In this document: positions 59,986 through 64,000 of the stretch, piece after piece
How the letters are laid out: each line of letters opens with the position of its first letter
Position numbering within the stretch: position 1 is the stretch's first letter
Assembly (NCBI GenBank): GCA_934271255.1
Contig: CAKQQS010000001.1
Location: 248,001 to 312,000 of the forward strand
Direction: 5' to 3'
Length of the DNA: 64,000 nucleotides
DNA from: an uncultured Clostridia bacterium
GTDB lineage: Bacteria; Bacillota; Clostridia; Christensenellales; Borkfalkiaceae
Notes under the pieces: generated by a model
The model's database searches: none
Seen by the model: only the letters and a program-made list of their open reading frames with translations
What the model was told of the DNA's origin: nothing
Translations under genes and position numbers: made by a program

Positions 59986-60724
59986 AATATTTATTTATCA
60001 CCGACATTAAAAAAATCTTTTTTTCGGGGGTGGCGGTCAACAGTTGCGCCGCCGAAACGAGCGGAATCCACGCTTTTATGTATTCTTTGTTAAACCCCGT
60101 CTTGTTCAAAAACTGTTCAACGTATTCGTTAGCCAAATCTTCGCGTTTGTCCATCATCAACAAAAGATACGTCTTCGCCGCGTCCGCCGTAGCATTACCC
60201 TGACTCGCGTGAGCCCAGTCCAGAATATAAGGCGTTCCGTCTTTCGTTATTACGATATTCGACGGAATGAAATCGCCGTGGCACAAATGGTTGTGCATAG
60301 GCATCGAGTTCATGCAAATCGACAAATCGTACCGAGTAGACGCGTCTAGTTCGCAGTTCATTATTTTGGTTATCATTTTGTCCTTGTATTTCGTAAGAAG
60401 CGTACATTTTTTGGAATGTACGAGCAAATGAAGGTCTATGAAATCGGACATTATCGATTTCGTATCGGCGGGATTTTTTTCAATCTTATCGGCAAGCGTT
60501 TCCCCTTCGATATAATCCATTACGATAGCCCATTTGCCGTCGACCAACTTAACTTCGTCAATCTTAGGGATATTAAGCCCCGTTTCTTCCACACGGGACT
60601 GATTAAGGGCTTCGTTCAAAACCGCCGACTTGGAATAATTTCTATCGAACAGTTTAATCAGTTTGTCGCCTTCGCGATAAATCTTTTTGTCAACTCTTTT
60701 TGCAATCAATATTTCTTTTTCCAT
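59975..60724 (-). CDS. APH/choline-kinase-like phosphotransferase
   Basis: 249 residues from the ATG at 60724. Kinase-fold motifs: LCHGDFIPSNIVI (catalytic HGDxxxxN) and ILDWAHAS (metal-binding D). The family includes aminoglycoside, choline and homoserine kinases; substrate unknown, and resistance cannot be inferred. Upstream in-frame ATGs lie within the promoter. TATAAT ends 7 nt before this start, so the mRNA should be leaderless. The hydrogenase gene overlaps its end by 11 nt. Confidence 0.82.
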   Translation of the reverse strand: MEKEILIAKRVDKKIYREGDKLIKLFDRNYSKSAVLNEALNQSRVEETGLNIPKIDEVKLVDGKWAIVMDYIEGETLADKIEKNPADTKSIMSDFIDLHLLVHSKKCTLLTKYKDKMITKIMNCELDASTRYDLSICMNSMPMHNHLCHGDFIPSNIVITKDGTPYILDWAHASQGNATADAAKTYLLLMMDKREDLANEYVEQFLNKTGFNKEYIKAWIPLVSAAQLLTATPEKKIFLMSVINKYYES

Positions 60725-60731
60725 ATATTTC

Positions 60732-60760
60732 ATTATAACACAACCCCGACTCTTTTTCAA
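60732..60760 (-). promoter_or_regulatory. Promoter of the leaderless kinase gene
   Basis: TTGAAA (60755-60760), 17-nt spacer, TGT-extended TATAAT (60732-60737), 7 nt to the ATG. Confidence 0.85.
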
Positions 60761-60865
60761 GCGACGGCGTAATTTAAAAGTATTATTTTAAAAAATTACG
60801 GGGCGATTTTCATCAACCCCGCATTTTATCGTTATTTCGTTTTTGTTCGGTTCGGGCGTTTGCCG

Positions 60866-61810
60866 TTATTCCATAAACAACGCCGCCGCGCCGAGCGTTC
60901 CCGCGCTGTTTTTCAACGTAGCCGTTATGACTTTTACGTTCGGTCCCATAACGCCCGCGTAAACGTGTTCATCGACGTATTTTTGCAACGGTTTGACTAA
61001 AACGTCTCCCTGCGCGCATACGCCGCCGCCTAAAATTATCGCTTCCGGTCTGAAAATGTTCGCGAAATTAGTTATACCTATCGCAAGATTTTCGATATAT
61101 TCTTCGACTACCCGCTTTGCGTAAACGTCTTTGCCCATATAATCGAAACACGTTTTTCCGTCAACTTTATCAAGGGGTACTTCGTTCATTAAACTGTCTT
61201 TATGTTCAATCATCGCGCGTTTCGTGTCGCGTATCAGAGCGGTTGCCGACGCGTACGCTTCCAAACACCCTTTGTTTCCGCAACTACATTCTTCGCCGTT
61301 CTTTTCTATAACGACGTGTCCGAGTTCCGCCCCTTGCGACATATTGCCTTCAAACAGTTTGCCGTCGACTATTATTCCGCCGCCTACGCCCGTGCCGAGC
61401 GTCAGCATTACCGTCGTTTTATATTCTTTGCCGCTGCCGAACTTTGCTTCGCCGAGCGCCGCGACGTTGGCGTCGTTCGCTATCTTTATAGGAAGTCCCG
61501 TTCTCTCTTTGATTTTTTCGGCGATAGGATAATTCCTTAACCCGAAATTGTTCGAGTACACGACGACGCCGTTTTTACTGTCTATCGAGCCGGGTACGCC
61601 CATACCCGTTCCCGCTACGTCCTTTTTGTCGACGCCCGTTTCTTTAACGATACTCAACGCGAGATTCGATATGTTTTCGACGACTTTGTCGATACCGAGT
61701 TCGCGCTCGGTAGGAACTTTCGCCGAATACAAAACATTGCCCCGTTCGTCGACTAAACCGCCTTTTACGAACGTACCGCCGAGATCTATGCCTATATAAT
61801 ATTTAGCCAT
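60866..61810 (-). CDS. glcK: ROK-family glucokinase
   Basis: 314 residues. ATP site DLGGTFVKGG (10-19), substrate segment NDANVAALGEA, GTGVGGGII, and the ROK zinc motif ELGHVVIEKNGEECSCGNKGCLEAYAS. No DNA-binding domain, so it is a kinase and not a repressor. It phosphorylates glucose in the cytoplasm. It follows the FAD oxidoreductase by 6 nt on the same strand. Confidence 0.93.
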   Translation of the reverse strand: MAKYYIGIDLGGTFVKGGLVDERGNVLYSAKVPTERELGIDKVVENISNLALSIVKETGVDKKDVAGTGMGVPGSIDSKNGVVVYSNNFGLRNYPIAEKIKERTGLPIKIANDANVAALGEAKFGSGKEYKTTVMLTLGTGVGGGIIVDGKLFEGNMSQGAELGHVVIEKNGEECSCGNKGCLEAYASATALIRDTKRAMIEHKDSLMNEVPLDKVDGKTCFDYMGKDVYAKRVVEEYIENLAIGITNFANIFRPEAIILGGGVCAQGDVLVKPLQKYVDEHVYAGVMGPNVKVITATLKNSAGTLGAAALFME

Positions 61811-61816
61811 TATACG

Positions 61817-63187
61817 TTAAAACTCCCCCGCGATTTTTCTCGCGACGTAAACTCCGCTTGCCGAAGCGTGCGAAAGAGAATGAGTAACCCCGCTGCAATC
61901 GCCGATAACGTACAGTCCTTTAAGGTGCGTTTGCAAATCGTTGTCCGTTTCTACCTGCATGTTATAGAACTTGACTTCCACGCCGTACAAAAGCGTGTCG
62001 TCGTTAGCCGTACCCGGCGCGATTTTGTCGAGCGCGTAAATCATTTCGATGATACCGTCCAAAATACGTTTGGGTATTACAAGACTAAGGTCGCCCGGCG
62101 TTGCCGTCAACGTCGGCGTGATGAAACTTTCCCTTACTCTCGATACCGTACTTCTTCTGCCCCTGATAAGGTCGCCGAAACGTTGTACTATGATACCACC
62201 GCCGAGCATGTTGGAAAGCCTTGCGATGCTTTCGGCGTAAGCGTTGCTGTCGTTGAACGGTTCGGTGAAATGTTTGGAAACCAAAAGCGCGAAGTTGGTG
62301 TTTTCCGTGTGCTTGGACGGGTCTTCGTACGAGTGCCCGTTAACGGTGATAATGCCGTTGGTGTTCTCGGTAACGACCGCGCCGTTGGGATTCATACAGA
62401 ACGTTCTTACCTTGTCGCCGTATTTTTCCGTTTGATATACTATCTTACTTTCGTAAAGTTCGTCCGTCAGATGTTTGAATATAACCGCGGGAAGTTCGAC
62501 TCTTACGCCTATGTCGACTCTGTTGGAAAGAGTTTTTATGCCGAGATGCGAACATACTTTTTCTATCCACGAACTGCCCGAACGCCCTACCGAAATAACG
62601 AGTTTTTTACATTCAAAATCGCGTTTGCCCGTATGAACGTCGTACGCGCCGTCTTTAACGGTAACGTCGTTGACGGGTTCGTTGAAATAGAAATCGACTT
62701 TATCCTTTAACATATTGTAAATGTTTTGCAAAACGACGTAGTTTTTGTCCGTACCGAGATGGCGGACGGAAGCGTCTAACAAATGCAGTTTGTTTTGCAG
62801 ACAAAGCGTTTTTATTTCCGTGTTCGCGGTCGTGTAGAGTTTAGTCCCTTCGCCGCCGTTTTCCATATTTATTTCGTCGACGTATTTCATAAGGTCTATC
62901 GCTTGCTGTTTGCCGATGAACTCGTGAAGGTTGCCGCCGAACTGGTTAGTGATGTTGTATTTACCGTCCGAGAAAGCCCCCGCTCCGCCGAAACCGTTCA
63001 TTATGGCGCACGTTTTACAGTGCATGCAAGACGTAACCTTAACCCCGTCTATCGGGCATTTTCTCTTTTCGAGCGGGTTGCCCGCTTCTATCATAGCGAT
63101 CGATATGTTTTTACCGCTTTTCAAAAGTTCGTAAGCGGTGAATATACCGCCCGGTCCCGCGCCTATTATAACAACGTCGTATTTCAT
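61817..63187 (-). CDS. FAD-dependent NAD(P)/FAD oxidoreductase (COG2509-like)
   Basis: 456 residues. N-terminal FAD fold VVIIGAGPGGIFTAYEL, a cysteine-rich stretch SCMHCKTCAIMNGFGGAGAFSDGK (53-76), and the C-terminal FAD segment GLYVIGDCSGVTHSLSHASASG. Related to flavoproteins of the Rossmann dehydrogenase type with unknown substrate. AAGGAG precedes the ATG. Confidence 0.88.
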   Translation of the reverse strand: MKYDVVIIGAGPGGIFTAYELLKSGKNISIAMIEAGNPLEKRKCPIDGVKVTSCMHCKTCAIMNGFGGAGAFSDGKYNITNQFGGNLHEFIGKQQAIDLMKYVDEINMENGGEGTKLYTTANTEIKTLCLQNKLHLLDASVRHLGTDKNYVVLQNIYNMLKDKVDFYFNEPVNDVTVKDGAYDVHTGKRDFECKKLVISVGRSGSSWIEKVCSHLGIKTLSNRVDIGVRVELPAVIFKHLTDELYESKIVYQTEKYGDKVRTFCMNPNGAVVTENTNGIITVNGHSYEDPSKHTENTNFALLVSKHFTEPFNDSNAYAESIARLSNMLGGGIIVQRFGDLIRGRRSTVSRVRESFITPTLTATPGDLSLVIPKRILDGIIEMIYALDKIAPGTANDDTLLYGVEVKFYNMQVETDNDLQTHLKGLYVIGDCSGVTHSLSHASASGVYVARKIAGEF

Positions 63188-63218
63188 AACCGTTTCTCCT
63201 TTATTTTACCACCATAGT

Positions 63219-63246
63219 ATTATACACTTTTTTTACGTTTTGTCAA
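63219..63246 (-). promoter_or_regulatory. Promoter of FAD oxidoreductase-glcK
   Basis: TTGACA (63241-63246), 16-nt spacer, TATAAT (63219-63224), followed by an AAGGAG site. Confidence 0.8.
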
Positions 63247-63250
63247 GTCT

Positions 63251-64000
63251 TTAATTTACCGCTCGTTCGCTCTGTTCTTTTTTCGGTTTGAAAAACAACA
63301 ATATAAGCAATATCGCGGGGAAAATTATACCGCAAAGTATTCCCAACCTTAAACTGCCGTCTAATTTCGCGCTGACCAGCCCTACAAGAGTCGGTCCGAG
63401 CGCGCACCCCATATCTCCGCCGAGCGCCAAAAACGCGTATTCGGCGGTCGATACCCCGCCTAGTTCTTTCGCCGATTTGGAAAACGTTCCCGGCCACATT
63501 ATTCCGACCGAAAATCCGCAAATCGACGTACCGACAAACCCTGCCGCGGGCGCGTCTACCAGCCCTATCAAAAGATAGGAAGCCACGCATAGCGCGGCGG
63601 ATATTTTCATAAATAAATCCAAATCGATTTTGTCGCCTATCTTACCGTAAACGAGCCTTGAAACGACCATACACAACGCGAACAGCGTAGGCCCTAAAAG
63701 ATCGCCCAGCCATTTGTCGACTTTAAGCCCCGTTTCGGCGAAATTGCTCGCCCATTGACTTACGGCGACTTCGCTTGCCCCCGCGCAAACCATCATTATA
63801 AAGAAAATCCAGAACCTGTAATTTTTGAACACCGTCATAGTATGGCCGACGCTTTTTTCTTCTTTCGTCGGCTCGTCGACGGGCGAAAAGACGAACATTA
63901 CTACGTTGCTCAACGGCACCAACGCCCAGACGATGGCGATTATCCACCATTTTTCTATGCCGAACCACAAGAAAAACAGCGTGGAAAACACGATTACGAC
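63251..64000 (-). CDS. MFS transporter, 5' part outside the window
   Basis: The frame is open to the window edge, so about 249 C-terminal residues are seen, covering roughly the last six or seven TM helices. The central loop (SPVDEPTKEEKSVGHTMTVF) and the second-half TM bundle (GDLLGPTLFALCMVVSRLVYGKIGDKI) fit the major facilitator superfamily, similar to fucose/sugar-proton symporter-like members. Substrate unknown. Confidence 0.88.
   Translation of the reverse strand, partial: VVIVFSTLFFLWFGIEKWWIIAIVWALVPLSNVVMFVFSPVDEPTKEEKSVGHTMTVFKNYRFWIFFIMMVCAGASEVAVSQWASNFAETGLKVDKWLGDLLGPTLFALCMVVSRLVYGKIGDKIDLDLFMKISAALCVASYLLIGLVDAPAAGFVGTSICGFSVGIMWPGTFSKSAKELGGVSTAEYAFLALGGDMGCALGPTLVGLVSAKLDGSLRLGILCGIIFPAILLILLFFKPKKEQSERAVN

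Noticed and set aside
60725..60760. Upstream in-frame ATGs for the APH-like kinase
   Set aside because: They lie inside the -35/-10 promoter and would not be transcribed.

Overview
The window looks like a chromosomal segment of a low-to-moderate GC anaerobic Firmicute of the Clostridia type. The evidence is a threonyl T-box leader, an infC-rpmI-rplT operon with a terminator-type leader, RNase Y, sporulation genes (yabP, yabQ, a SpoIIQ-like M23 protein), a ferredoxin-fused [FeFe] hydrogenase and NADP-type glutamate dehydrogenase. No 16S rRNA gene is present, so genus or species cannot be named. Most genes lie on the minus strand.

Layout. 1-2.7 kb: infC-rpmI-rplT-trmH-yebC. 2.9-5.2 kb: thrS behind a T-box. 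5.2-5.5 kb: dispersed and tandem repeats. 5.5-8.3 kb: a SpoIIQ-like peptidase, two unknown proteins and HU. 8.4-19.6 kb: zinc-ribbon protein, M3 oligopeptidase, rny, then ftsK/spoIIIE-rimO-pgsA-cinA-recA. 19.7-26.8 kb: asparaginase, an unknown two-TM protein, a DnaQ-like exonuclease, a CNNM/CBS protein and gdhA. 26.8-31 kb: a 20-unit MORN protein, ylmH and two RimK-like ATP-grasp genes. 31.1-32.5 kb: a membrane diguanylate cyclase whose promoter spacer is a run of ten G. 32.7-33.5 kb: eight tRNA genes. 33.6-34.6 kb: rdgB and a YfcE-like phosphoesterase. 34.8-44.0 kb: a compact phage head-morphogenesis cassette (regulator-like gene, TerL, small ORF, portal, scaffold-like, coat, connector-like, stopper-like, coiled-coil protein) with no integrase, replication, lysis or tail-fibre gene. 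It is interrupted by an opposite-strand surface-protein gene. 44.6-48.2 kb: a large beta-propeller/SH3 surface protein and MscS. 48.5-55.2 kb: GNAT, M18 aminopeptidase, gyrA, gyrB. 55.4-58.4 kb: yabP-yabQ-divIC-ppx-M50/TPR operon. 58.5-64 kb: hydrogenase, an APH-like kinase, glucokinase, an FAD oxidoreductase and an MFS transporter cut by the window edge.

Three things stand out. First, the diguanylate cyclase has consensus -35 and -10 boxes separated by 18 nt that include G10, which is the layout of a phase-variable promoter; a 37-codon hydrophobic ORF overlaps its start. Second, the head-only phage cassette keeps intact terminase motifs and host-like base composition, which suggests a domesticated particle or a packaging remnant. 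Third, at least five genes (starts at 7836, 30902, 34613, 42891 and 60724) have their ATG only 6-7 nt after a good -10 box, so their mRNAs should be leaderless. The asparaginase gene is close to this arrangement (11 nt).
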